Source of the DNA: CAYMAZ01 sp964526285
GTDB lineage: Bacteria > Bacteroidota > Bacteroidia > Bacteroidales > DTU049
NCBI GenBank assembly: GCA_964526285.1
Contig: CAZGIW010000139.1
Coordinates: 1 to 5,666, forward strand
Direction: 5' to 3'
DNA length: 5,666 bases
This document shows positions 1 through 5,599 of the stretch, one piece after another (within the stretch, counting starts at the first letter, position 1; the number at the start of each line of letters is the position of its first letter). The notes under the pieces were generated by a model. It saw only the letters and a program-made list of their open reading frames with translations. It did no database searches and was not told where the DNA came from. Both the position numbers and the translations under genes were made by a program.

Positions 1-180
1 GGGGATTTTGAAACGGCTTAGCCTTGCAATGGCGTTTTTCGGTATACGTTTGCGATGCGCGTATTATCATCCGAAGTTAACGAAGTAAACGAAGGATGGT
101 AACGTTTTACGTTTATCGTATAACGGCCGATCACCGAACAGCGCAGCCGATACTAGCATCGCAACCCAACACCTTATAAC
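1..180. other. Hairpin-rich intergenic repeat island, no gene seen
   Basis: No reading frame here looks coding: every frame is broken by stops. By hand count the segment is about 46% GC, clearly higher than the AT-rich genes to its right. It is full of inverted repeats. TTGCGATGC at 50-58 is exactly complementary to GCATCGCAA at 156-164, TATACG at 43-48 pairs with CGTATA at 117-122, and CATCC at 68-72 pairs with GGATG at 94-98. The hexamer GCCGAT also occurs twice (126-131 and 146-151). The nested pairs suggest one folded unit of roughly 120 nt. Its core, 43-123, has a diverged copy at the other end of the window. Bacteroidota intergenic regions often carry dispersed palindromic repeats of this general appearance, but the family is not one I can name. 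Confidence 0.5.
43..123 (+). repeat. Palindromic repeat element, left copy
   Basis: This is an imperfect inverted repeat. TATACG at 43-48 mirrors CGTATA at 117-122, and ATCATCC at 66-72 mirrors GGATGGT at 94-100 with one mismatch. The arms enclose a 21-nt spacer (73-93). Laid without gaps against 5519-5596, positions 43-120 agree at about 53 of 78 positions by hand count. The left arm agrees at 24 of 30 and the spacer has exactly the same length. Both copies point the same way. The conserved length and palindromic shape, despite sequence drift, suggest a dispersed structured repeat rather than chance. Whether there are further copies in the genome cannot be seen from this window. Confidence 0.6.
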
Positions 181-208
181 GCAAAAAACAGATTATTGCC
201 AGCAGATT

Positions 209-216
209 TAATTTTG
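209..216 (+). promoter_or_regulatory. Possible -7 box (TAATTTTG) before the stem-loop
   Basis: The octamer fits the TAnnTTTG -7 element of Bacteroidota promoters. A start about seven bases downstream would fall inside the left arm of the 217-279 stem-loop, so a transcript would begin with part of that stem and run into the small ORF at 288-491. No TTTG or TTG is seen at a proper -33 distance. In AT-rich DNA an eight-base match with two free positions can arise by chance. Confidence 0.25.
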
Positions 217-279
217 ACACAGATTCAAATTTTGATAGAGAAAGCTTGCTTTCAAATATAACAGAATTTGAATCTGTGT
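217..279. repeat. Long stem-loop with a nested inner hairpin
   Basis: ACACAGATTCAAATT at 217-231 is perfectly complementary to AATTTGAATCTGTGT at 265-279. The pairing continues inward for three more positions (232-234 with 262-264, one of them a G-T wobble), giving an 18-bp stem. The 27-nt loop contains a second hairpin: GAAAG at 240-244 pairs with CTTTC at 249-253 around the tetraloop CTTG. There is no T-run after either arm, so a simple intrinsic terminator is unlikely. A TAnnTTTG match (TAATTTTG, 209-216) sits directly before the left arm on the plus strand, and TATATTTG lies in the loop on the minus strand (253-260). It could be a structured RNA, a small non-autonomous element, or a protein-binding cruciform. 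Confidence 0.7.
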
Positions 280-287
280 GATGGCTT

Positions 288-491
288 TTGCAGAATCAAC
301 AGGGATATTCGTGTTTATTTGTGAATTCTTCCAAAGGAATCCCGATCCCAACTTGTCCCTATTTATCACGATGTGATGGGAGCGGGAAGCCGATGGCTTG
401 GGAGTGGCTTATAAATAGTGCTGAGCAGTTACAAAAAAATTATCCCTGTTCATTTTTGCAACAACATTTTCAAAAAACTGATTGGTTTTAA
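288..491 (+). CDS. Possible small cysteine-containing protein, unidentified
   Basis: A 67-residue frame is open from just after a TGA at 279-281 to a TAA at 489-491. I do not recognise the product. Residues read like a real soluble protein rather than noise. There is a C-x5-C-x-G-x-G-K-P cluster around residues 23-35, a third cysteine near residue 54 in NYPCSF, and several tryptophans and aromatic residues. The C-x-G-x-G part recalls small zinc-binding loops, but there is no clear four-ligand site. No ATG is available near the start: TTG at 288 or GTG at 321 would have to serve, so this may be the 3' end of a decayed gene. Its last 42 bases overlap the 3' end of the flippase gene on the opposite strand, which argues for caution. 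Confidence 0.3.
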   Translation: MQNQQGYSCLFVNSSKGIPIPTCPYLSRCDGSGKPMAWEWLINSAEQLQKNYPCSFLQQHFQKTDWF

Positions 492-1889
492 AATTTTCAA
501 AACCATTGCACTGAGCAACACAACCAAGCCTGTTGACACAAATGTTAACAAGATATTTTCAATGTAAAGATGCGCAGCATACATAACACTCACGACTATT
601 AAAATATGAAGAAACAGTTTGAGAATAAAACTAAAATCGGTTTTCATTCTGAAAAGCAAAACCACATAGATGAGCTGGAGTATGGCTGTAATTGCCTGGG
701 TTGTCAGTGAAACAACAGCAGCACCTTCGGCTTTATATTGAGGAATAATAATAATATTAAGTAAAACATTGAGCATCATTCCGGAGAAGGCAATAATATT
801 AAGTTTTTTCAGACTACCATTGGCTGTAAGCAGGGTTCCGAACACATAGGTTGTGGAAATGGGGATGAAACAAAACATGAGAACGCGAAACACATCTGAC
901 GATTCAATTGCATGGCTGTGATACATCATGTCCATAATCTGATGACTGTTAAAAGAACAAAACAGTGCAATGAATGTTGAAAAAACAAACAAAAGGCTGA
1001 ATGAAATCCTTATAATGGGTAAAATATTTTCTTTTACTTTGAGCATTTTTGAAAAAAGAGGCAACAGAATTACAGCAAAAAGATAAGCAATCATATTGAA
1101 GGCGTCCAGCAAACGATATGCAGCAGCATACACCCCAGCCTGTTTGTTTCCATCGGGCAACATTCGTTCAAGCATCACTGAATCAATCCGGTTGTAAAAT
1201 GTCATGAGTAAAATCAGCAATGCAAAGGGGAAACTTTGTTTGAGGATGAGCATAAAAAACGGAATATTCCAGTTGGGCTTTTTAAACTTCGCCTTTGTTG
1301 CAACTATAAGAAAGCAAATAAAAAAGGTGAAAACATATGCAAGCGTTTGAGCGTACAAAAACCATTCAATACGAAAATTCCCTTCAAAGAAATTACCCCA
1401 AATCAAAACAGAACAAAAAGCAATCATCAACAATCTGTCAAGAACCGAAAGAAGACTGTCGGTTTTAAACAACTGAAGCCCTGAAATATTTGAACGCAGA
1501 TAAAGAATAAAAGAAAGTAAAAACTGATTCACAGACAGAAGTAACAAAAAGTGAAATTGCCTGCTGTCATATCCAATAAAATAGCCAGTTGTGAATGTTG
1601 CCAGTATATATAATCCGGCAAGCATAAACTTGAGTATTGAAATCCCTGAAAAATGTTTCTGCAGCAAATGTGAATTTTGCGCAATGTTACGGTTGTTGAA
1701 ATTGGTTATTCCAAGATCCAGAAGAATATTAAACAGAAATGAGAAATTGAGCATTGCAAAATAAAACCCATATTCTGAAGGCCCTGTCATATTCTGCACA
1801 GTTCTGTCTATCCCCAGAATCCAAACTGGCTTCACAATCAGATTCACTCCCAGGAGGATAAGCAAACTTGTAAGAAATTTTTTTTGCAT
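450..1889 (-). CDS. Wzx-like polysaccharide/oligosaccharide flippase (MOP superfamily)
   Basis: A 479-residue, almost wholly hydrophobic protein. It is predicted to move a lipid-linked sugar chain from the cytoplasmic to the periplasmic face of the inner membrane. Roughly 12-14 membrane segments can be marked by eye, for example near residues 5-25, 41-60, 85-105, 112-132, 150-166, 177-197, 212-230, 260-278, 293-312, 333-355, 364-383, 390-412, 418-438 and 445-465. Family-like landmarks are the N-terminal YGFYFAML...LDLGITNFNNRNIA stretch (40-70), FYNRIDSVML (231-240) followed by AGVYAAAYRLLDA (251-263), and a late LLNIIIIPQYKAEGAA (376-391). Length fits polysaccharide_synt family flippases. 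The ATG at 1889 is followed at once by a basic then hydrophobic N-terminus, and a TAATTTTG box lies 36 nt upstream. It is divergent from a glycosyltransferase, which supports a glycan role. The substrate cannot be told, and a function in teichuronic-type or O-antigen export is only inferred. Confidence 0.85.
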   Translation of the reverse strand: MQKKFLTSLLILLGVNLIVKPVWILGIDRTVQNMTGPSEYGFYFAMLNFSFLFNILLDLGITNFNNRNIAQNSHLLQKHFSGISILKFMLAGLYILATFTTGYFIGYDSRQFHFLLLLSVNQFLLSFILYLRSNISGLQLFKTDSLLSVLDRLLMIAFCSVLIWGNFFEGNFRIEWFLYAQTLAYVFTFFICFLIVATKAKFKKPNWNIPFFMLILKQSFPFALLILLMTFYNRIDSVMLERMLPDGNKQAGVYAAAYRLLDAFNMIAYLFAVILLPLFSKMLKVKENILPIIRISFSLLFVFSTFIALFCSFNSHQIMDMMYHSHAIESSDVFRVLMFCFIPISTTYVFGTLLTANGSLKKLNIIAFSGMMLNVLLNIIIIPQYKAEGAAVVSLTTQAITAILQLIYVVLLFRMKTDFSFILKLFLHILIVVSVMYAAHLYIENILLTFVSTGLVVLLSAMVLKILKPISFLKMLLQK

Positions 1890-1925
1890 GGATGTGCCTT
1901 AAATATCTCAACGGAGAATATGCGG

Positions 1926-1933
1926 CAAAATTA
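1926..1933 (-). promoter_or_regulatory. -7 promoter box (TAATTTTG) for the flippase gene
   Basis: On the minus strand the octamer matches the Bacteroidota -7 consensus TAnnTTTG. It leaves a leader of about 30 nt before the ATG at 1889. No convincing -33 TTTG is seen at the usual distance, the upstream stretch being A-rich on this strand. It faces away from the glycosyltransferase box at 1994-2001, with 60 bp between the two. Confidence 0.5.
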
Positions 1934-1993
1934 CTTTTTTTTCCTGTTTTAGCTAATAATCTTTTGAGTTTCATCGCAATTGTAAATTAATAC

Positions 1994-2001
1994 TATTTTT
2001 G
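1994..2001 (+). promoter_or_regulatory. -7 promoter box (TATTTTTG) for the glycosyltransferase gene
   Basis: A match to TAnnTTTG on the plus strand. The predicted transcription start is near 2008, about 29 nt before the glycosyltransferase ATG at 2037 and about 9 nt before a tiny upstream reading frame at 2017. TTTG at 1963-1966 and TTG at 1975-1982 region are not at a good -33 distance, so only the -7 element is supported. Confidence 0.5.
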
Positions 2002-2016
2002 CAAATAGATAAACAC

Positions 2017-2040
2017 ATGACTCAAGCGTTGTTTCAATGA
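2017..2040 (+). CDS. Seven-codon leader ORF overlapping the glycosyltransferase start
   Basis: ATG at 2017 opens a frame reading MTQALFQ and stopping at TGA 2038-2040. That stop overlaps the glycosyltransferase ATG (2037-2039) as ATGA, the classic geometry for translational coupling. The ATG lies 15 nt after the -7 box at 1994-2001, matching the 15-17 nt spacing of the permease and tgt starts from their own boxes. No ribosome binding site is apparent before either start. An ORF this short is expected by chance quite often, so translation is only a suggestion. Confidence 0.25.
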   Translation: MTQALFQ

Positions 2041-3176
2041 AAATAGCTGTCAATACTCGTCTTTTGCGATCGGAAAGAATGACCGGAATCGAGTTGTTCA
2101 CTCTTGAGACTATGAGTCGTATTGCTAAGGCCCATCCCGAGCACACGTTTTATTATCTTTTTGACCGTCCATACAACAGTAAATTCATTACATCAGACAA
2201 TATTGTACCTGTTGTAATTAAACCTAAATCATACTACAGAGCTTTTCATTTGAAATTCTGGTTTGAATATATTCTACCAAAAGCACTGAAAAAAATCAAC
2301 CCTGATTTGTTGATTTCTCCCGACAGCATGATGTCTCTTTCATCTGATGTCCCTGCATTTATTGTTATTCATGACATCAACTTCGAGCATTATCCAAAAC
2401 ACCTTCCCCGTGGCATTTCTCGTTTCCTCCGAAAATACACTCCGCAATATGTACACAAAGCCCAACGTATTGCCACAGTATCTGAGTTTTCAAAATCTGA
2501 TCTAATATCTCAATATAATACTGACCCAGATAAAATTGATGTGGTTTGGAATGGCGCAAATGTGAATTACAAACCTCTTTCAGCAGAAGAAAAACAGGCA
2601 GTCAGAAATCAATTCACATCAGGAATTCCTTATTTCTTGTTTATTGGCACCATTCTTCCACGCAAAAATTTGGCAAATCAACTGAAGGCATACGGCATCT
2701 TCAGAGAGAAATCTCAAAAGATGCAAAAATTTCTTATTGTTGGAGACAAGTGGATTTGGGATAAGGAACTTCAAAAAGCATGGGAATCATGCCCATATAA
2801 AGAAGATGTAATTTTTGTGGGTCGTCTTGACTCTGACACTTTGGGTAAAGTTATTTCTGCAGCAACAGCTCTTATGTATGTGTCATTATTTGAAGGTTTC
2901 GGCATTCCCATCCTTGAAGCGTTTTATGCTGGCACCCCTGTAATAACTGCCAATGTCACATCCATGCCTGAAGTGGCCGGTGATGCAGCTCTTTGTGTTG
3001 ATCCACTTCAACCGGAAGAAATTGCTGAAGCAATGAAAAAAATAGAAGAAGATAAAACACTTCGAACAAAACTCATTGAAGCAGGTACAATCAGAAAAAA
3101 TGAATTTTCATGGGATAAAACTGCTGAACTTCTGTGGAATTCAATTGAAAAGGTACTTGATTCAATTAAGAAATAA
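2037..3176 (+). CDS. GT4-family (GT-B fold) glycosyltransferase
   Basis: A 379-residue cytoplasmic or membrane-associated enzyme, predicted to transfer a sugar from a nucleotide donor to a glycan or lipid-linked acceptor, probably with retention of configuration as in GT4. The N-terminal acceptor domain (about 1-190) starts with MKIAVNTRLL, whose beta strand and GI motif (17-18) are typical. It also has IHDINFEHYP (111-120) and ATVSEFSKSDL (146-156). The C-terminal donor domain opens with FLFIGTILPRKNL (200-212). It has VIFVGRL (258-264) and the E-x7-E motif EGFGIPILE (E286 and E294), followed by AGTPVITANVTSMPEVAGDAAL (298-319), which is the nucleotide-sugar site of glycogen-synthase-like enzymes. 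Length is usual for the family and no key residue is missing. The gene is divergent from the flippase, with which it probably shares a surface-glycan pathway. Sugar and acceptor cannot be deduced. Confidence 0.9.
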   Translation: MKIAVNTRLLRSERMTGIELFTLETMSRIAKAHPEHTFYYLFDRPYNSKFITSDNIVPVVIKPKSYYRAFHLKFWFEYILPKALKKINPDLLISPDSMMSLSSDVPAFIVIHDINFEHYPKHLPRGISRFLRKYTPQYVHKAQRIATVSEFSKSDLISQYNTDPDKIDVVWNGANVNYKPLSAEEKQAVRNQFTSGIPYFLFIGTILPRKNLANQLKAYGIFREKSQKMQKFLIVGDKWIWDKELQKAWESCPYKEDVIFVGRLDSDTLGKVISAATALMYVSLFEGFGIPILEAFYAGTPVITANVTSMPEVAGDAALCVDPLQPEEIAEAMKKIEEDKTLRTKLIEAGTIRKNEFSWDKTAELLWNSIEKVLDSIKK

Positions 3177-3190
3177 ACCCTTATTTTCTT
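3168..3190. terminator. Weak AT-rich hairpin between convergent genes
   Basis: AAGAAATAA at 3168-3176 can pair with TTATTTTCTT at 3181-3190, with one bulged T and the loop ACCC (3177-3180). The stem contains the glycosyltransferase TAA stop and most of the permease stop (3189-3191) on the other strand. Only 12 bp separate the two genes, so this is the only place for a shared terminator. The stem is nearly all A-T and no long T-run follows, so it would be a weak one. Confidence 0.3.
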
Positions 3191-4271
3191 ATTTGGGAGT
3201 TTTGTATATCAGATAGCCTGCTATTATCATAAACACAACATTGGGTATCCAAACTGCAACCAGTGCCGGAAATGCTGCTTTTACTGCAAATGTTGTGGTC
3301 ACCTGCATGAACAAAATATATGCAAAACTCAAAGTGATGCCAATTCCCAAATGAAGACCGGTGCCTCCTTTCACCTTACGGCTTGCCAAAGCTACCCCAA
3401 TTAATGTGAGAACAATGGTTGCAAAAGGGAACGCTGTTCTTCGGTATTGCTCAACTTCATAAAACACAATACTTTCAGACCCCTTAATTTTTTCCCTTTT
3501 AATGAACCTCCTTAATTCATTATAATTCATCAAATCCATTAAATAGGTATCAATTCTGAAATCATTGGGACTCATATTTATCACAGTATCAACCATTGCA
3601 ATTCGCTCAAGAGTTTCATTGCCATCATAGAAAGTACGATGCAGGCAATTGTGTAATTTCCAGCTTTGATTGATTGAATCCCACTGAATCATATCAGCAT
3701 GCAGCTTGGACTGAATCCCTTCATGAAAATCAATACTTTCCAGTGTAAACCTATACCCTCTGTTATCTTCAACACTATATGTTTCAACAAATGCAAATGT
3801 TTTTGGATCCAACTGCAGATGTACATTTCTTCCTCTTGATTTTATAATCTTTTTCACATACTTCCCCTCAAATTCAAGTCGCTTTTTATTGGCAGGAGGA
3901 ATAAGAAAATTTGACAACCAAAAATTTAACCCCGCCAGGAGGATTGCTGCAATTATAAAAGGTCTGAGCAAACGTTTGTAACTGATACCTCCGGTAAGCA
4001 TGGCCACTATTTCGGTGTTTGCAGCCATTCTCGATGTGAAATACACAACCGCAATAAATGTGAAAAGCGGGCTGAAAAGATTAACAAAATATGGAATGAA
4101 ATTGAGGTAATAAACGAAAAGTATTTCCGATAAAGGTGCCTTCCTGTCAATGAAATCATCAATTTTTTCAGAAACATCAAATGCTATGACAATGATGATA
4201 ATCAAAGCAATAGACAGGAAAAACGTTCCCAGAAATTTGCGGATGATATATATGTCAATTTTTTTTAGCAT
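3189..4271 (-). CDS. LptF/LptG-family LPS-export ABC transporter permease
   Basis: From the ATG at 4271 the protein has 360 residues. It is an inner-membrane subunit of the type that, with LptB ATPase, extracts LPS and passes it to the periplasmic Lpt bridge. Three membrane segments (about 13-31, 54-79, 101-122) are followed by a long polar periplasmic domain (about 125-275, the beta-jellyroll position) and three more (281-297, 305-325, 335-355), the standard LptF/G layout. ANTEIVAMLTGGIS (84-97) corresponds to the cytoplasmic coupling region that contacts the ATPase, and YRRTAFPFATIVLTLIGVALA (276-296) is the conserved fourth-segment motif. A longer reading from TTG at 4289 is possible, but that TTG is part of the TACTTTTG promoter box. 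MLKKIDIYIIRKFL is also the usual family N-terminus. Whether it is the F or the G paralogue cannot be settled here. It lies downstream of tgt. Confidence 0.87.
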   Translation of the reverse strand: MLKKIDIYIIRKFLGTFFLSIALIIIIVIAFDVSEKIDDFIDRKAPLSEILFVYYLNFIPYFVNLFSPLFTFIAVVYFTSRMAANTEIVAMLTGGISYKRLLRPFIIAAILLAGLNFWLSNFLIPPANKKRLEFEGKYVKKIIKSRGRNVHLQLDPKTFAFVETYSVEDNRGYRFTLESIDFHEGIQSKLHADMIQWDSINQSWKLHNCLHRTFYDGNETLERIAMVDTVINMSPNDFRIDTYLMDLMNYNELRRFIKREKIKGSESIVFYEVEQYRRTAFPFATIVLTLIGVALASRKVKGGTGLHLGIGITLSFAYILFMQVTTTFAVKAAFPALVAVWIPNVVFMIIAGYLIYKTPK

Positions 4272-4286
4272 ATGTGTGATGTCAGG

Positions 4287-4294
4287 CAAAAGTA
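4287..4294 (-). promoter_or_regulatory. -7 promoter box (TACTTTTG) for the permease gene
   Basis: This match to TAnnTTTG on the minus strand sits in the 39-nt gap between the tgt stop (4311-4313) and the permease ATG (4271). It implies a start near 4280 and a leader of about 10 nt. The last three bases of the box are the TTG that would otherwise be read as an earlier start codon, so a transcript from this promoter cannot use it. Read-through from tgt remains possible. Confidence 0.45.
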
Positions 4295-4310
4295 ATGTTT
4301 TTTTTGCTCA

Positions 4311-5441
4311 CTAAAGCCGGTTTTCAAGTCGTGGAAGAATTTCGTTTTTCCATTCACTAAACTTTCCTTCAAGTATTTTTTGTCTTGTGGTTTCCATGAG
4401 CTCAACATAAAATCTCAGATTATGTACACTGGCTATCACAGGTCCAATCATTTCACCCGAAACAAATGCATGCCTGAGAAAAGCCTTAGAATATTCTCTG
4501 TCAACAAATGAACTGCCGTTTAAATCGATGGGGGAAAAATCATTTTCCCATTTTTTGTTTTTGATGTTGATAATGCCTTCTGATGTGAACAACATCCCAT
4601 TTCTTCCATTTCTGGTTGGCATCACACAATCAAACATATCAATACCCCTTGAAATGCCTTCAATCAAATTTGCAGGCGTTCCCACTCCCATTAAATATCT
4701 TGGCTTTTCCACAGGCAAAATATCATTCACAATCTCAATCATATCATACATCATTTCGGGGGGCTCTCCCACTGAAAGACCTCCAATGGCAATGCCATCT
4801 GTATCACAATCAGTCATAAATTTTGCCGATTCTTTTCTCAAATCCTTAAAAACACTCCCCTGTACAATGGGAAACAATGTTTGAGCATGACCATACAAAA
4901 CCTTTGTGTTTTTTACATGTTCAATGCCTCTTTTCAGCCAGTCATGTGTCAGATGCATTGATTTTTTTGCGTACTCATAATCACAGGGATATGGTGTGCA
5001 TTCATCAAGTGGCATCATAATATCATTTCCAAGTATTCTTTGAGTATCAATAACATTTTCAGGAGTAAAAATATGCTTGCTCCCATCAATATGTGACCTG
5101 AATTCCACACCCTCTGGTCTGAGTTTGCGGATTGCAGCAAGAGAAAAAACCTGATAACCTCCACTGTCTGCAAGTATGGGTTTGTCCCATCCGATGAACT
5201 TATGCAAACCACCGGCTTCACCAATAATATTTGTTCCCGGTCTCAGATACAAATGGTAGGTATTTCCAAGAATAATCTGAGCTTTCGTGTCTTCTTTCAG
5301 TGTCGAAAAAAACACTCCTTTCACATTACCCAATGTACCAACAGGCATAAATACAGGTGTTTGAATTTCACCATGATCCGTCACAACAACACCTGCGCGT
5401 GCCTGTGAAGACTCATCCCTCTTTTCAAGTGTAAAAATCAT
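4311..5441 (-). CDS. tgt: tRNA-guanine transglycosylase (queuosine biosynthesis)
   Basis: This 376-residue enzyme exchanges the guanine at position 34 of GUN-anticodon tRNAs for preQ1, the first tRNA-level step of queuosine formation. By comparison with bacterial TGT, D92 in ADSGGYQ (91-97) is the general acid/base residue, GGLSVGE (220-226) is a substrate-binding loop, and D271 in MFDCVMPTRNGRNG (269-282) is the nucleophile. The start is taken at ATG 5441 because MIFTLEKRD aligns with the family N-terminus. A frame opening at 5546 would add 35 residues encoded by a promoter and a palindromic repeat. Unusually against the E. coli or Zymomonas enzymes, the C-x-C-x2-C zinc cluster expected after the PID motif (around 304-316) is replaced by SPIDLNGSSFVDREYS; only the histidine (H340 in ASVHNL) remains. 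From memory, Bacteroides TGTs look the same, so this is probably a lineage trait and not damage. Confidence 0.95.
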   Translation of the reverse strand: MIFTLEKRDESSQARAGVVVTDHGEIQTPVFMPVGTLGNVKGVFFSTLKEDTKAQIILGNTYHLYLRPGTNIIGEAGGLHKFIGWDKPILADSGGYQVFSLAAIRKLRPEGVEFRSHIDGSKHIFTPENVIDTQRILGNDIMMPLDECTPYPCDYEYAKKSMHLTHDWLKRGIEHVKNTKVLYGHAQTLFPIVQGSVFKDLRKESAKFMTDCDTDGIAIGGLSVGEPPEMMYDMIEIVNDILPVEKPRYLMGVGTPANLIEGISRGIDMFDCVMPTRNGRNGMLFTSEGIINIKNKKWENDFSPIDLNGSSFVDREYSKAFLRHAFVSGEMIGPVIASVHNLRFYVELMETTRQKILEGKFSEWKNEILPRLENRL

Positions 5442-5458
5442 AATAGCATTTGAAGCCG

Positions 5459-5466
5459 CAAAGTTA
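5459..5466 (-). promoter_or_regulatory. -7 promoter box (TAACTTTG) for tgt
   Basis: TAACTTTG fits the Bacteroidota -7 consensus and ends 17 nt before the chosen tgt start. That would give a leader of about 10-12 nt. It lies inside the spurious 35-residue N-terminal extension of tgt, which supports the shorter protein. The -33 region is not clear. Confidence 0.5.
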
Positions 5467-5518
5467 CAAAAAATGTAGCTGCTCAGCATTGCATTATATT
5501 TGTCAGAGCGGTTTTGGC

Positions 5519-5599
5519 TATACGGTTGAGAGATGCGTTTTATCATCCATATTACACGAAATGGACAAAGGATGATTTCCTTATGCGTATATTGCTATA
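5519..5599 (+). repeat. Palindromic repeat element, right copy
   Basis: ATCATCC at 5542-5548 and GGATGAT at 5570-5576 form a perfect 7-bp inverted repeat around a 21-nt spacer (5549-5569). TATACG at 5519-5524 and CTATA at 5595-5599 mark the outer ends. It is the diverged partner of 43-123, in the same orientation, with the arms more alike than the spacer. It lies just upstream of the tgt promoter. On the minus strand it overlaps the last codons of the RHS-like remnant and supplies that frame's stop codon. Confidence 0.6.

Noticed and set aside
121..180. Integron attC-like site, suggested by TTATAAC at the right end and the folded island
   Set aside because: The end sequence does not fit the GTTRRRY / RYYYAAC core sites and no integrase or cassette array is visible.
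432..458. Terminator for the flippase gene formed by the A7 run and a nearby T5 run
   Set aside because: The possible stem is entirely A-T and only about six pairs long, overlapping the stop codon. It is not distinguishable from chance in AT-rich DNA.
1949..2146. Minus-strand 65-codon frame across the divergent intergenic region
   Set aside because: It is antisense to the conserved start of the glycosyltransferase and covers its promoter region, and its product looks random.
4272..4289. TTG start giving a permease six residues longer
   Set aside because: The TTG is the end of the TACTTTTG -7 box, and the family N-terminus begins with the in-frame ATG at 4271. It could only be used on read-through transcripts from tgt.
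4528..4884. 118-codon plus-strand frame inside tgt
   Set aside because: It lies wholly antisense to the well-supported tgt gene, has no family resemblance and has no promoter of its own, so it is a shadow frame.
5442..5546. N-terminal 35-residue extension of Tgt from an ATG at 5546
   Set aside because: The extension covers a TAnnTTTG promoter box and part of the palindromic repeat and has no resemblance to Tgt; family homology begins at the ATG at 5441.
43..5599. CRISPR array or composite transposon
   Set aside because: There are only two repeat copies 5.5 kb apart, with no spacers, no cas genes, no transposase and no target-site duplication visible.
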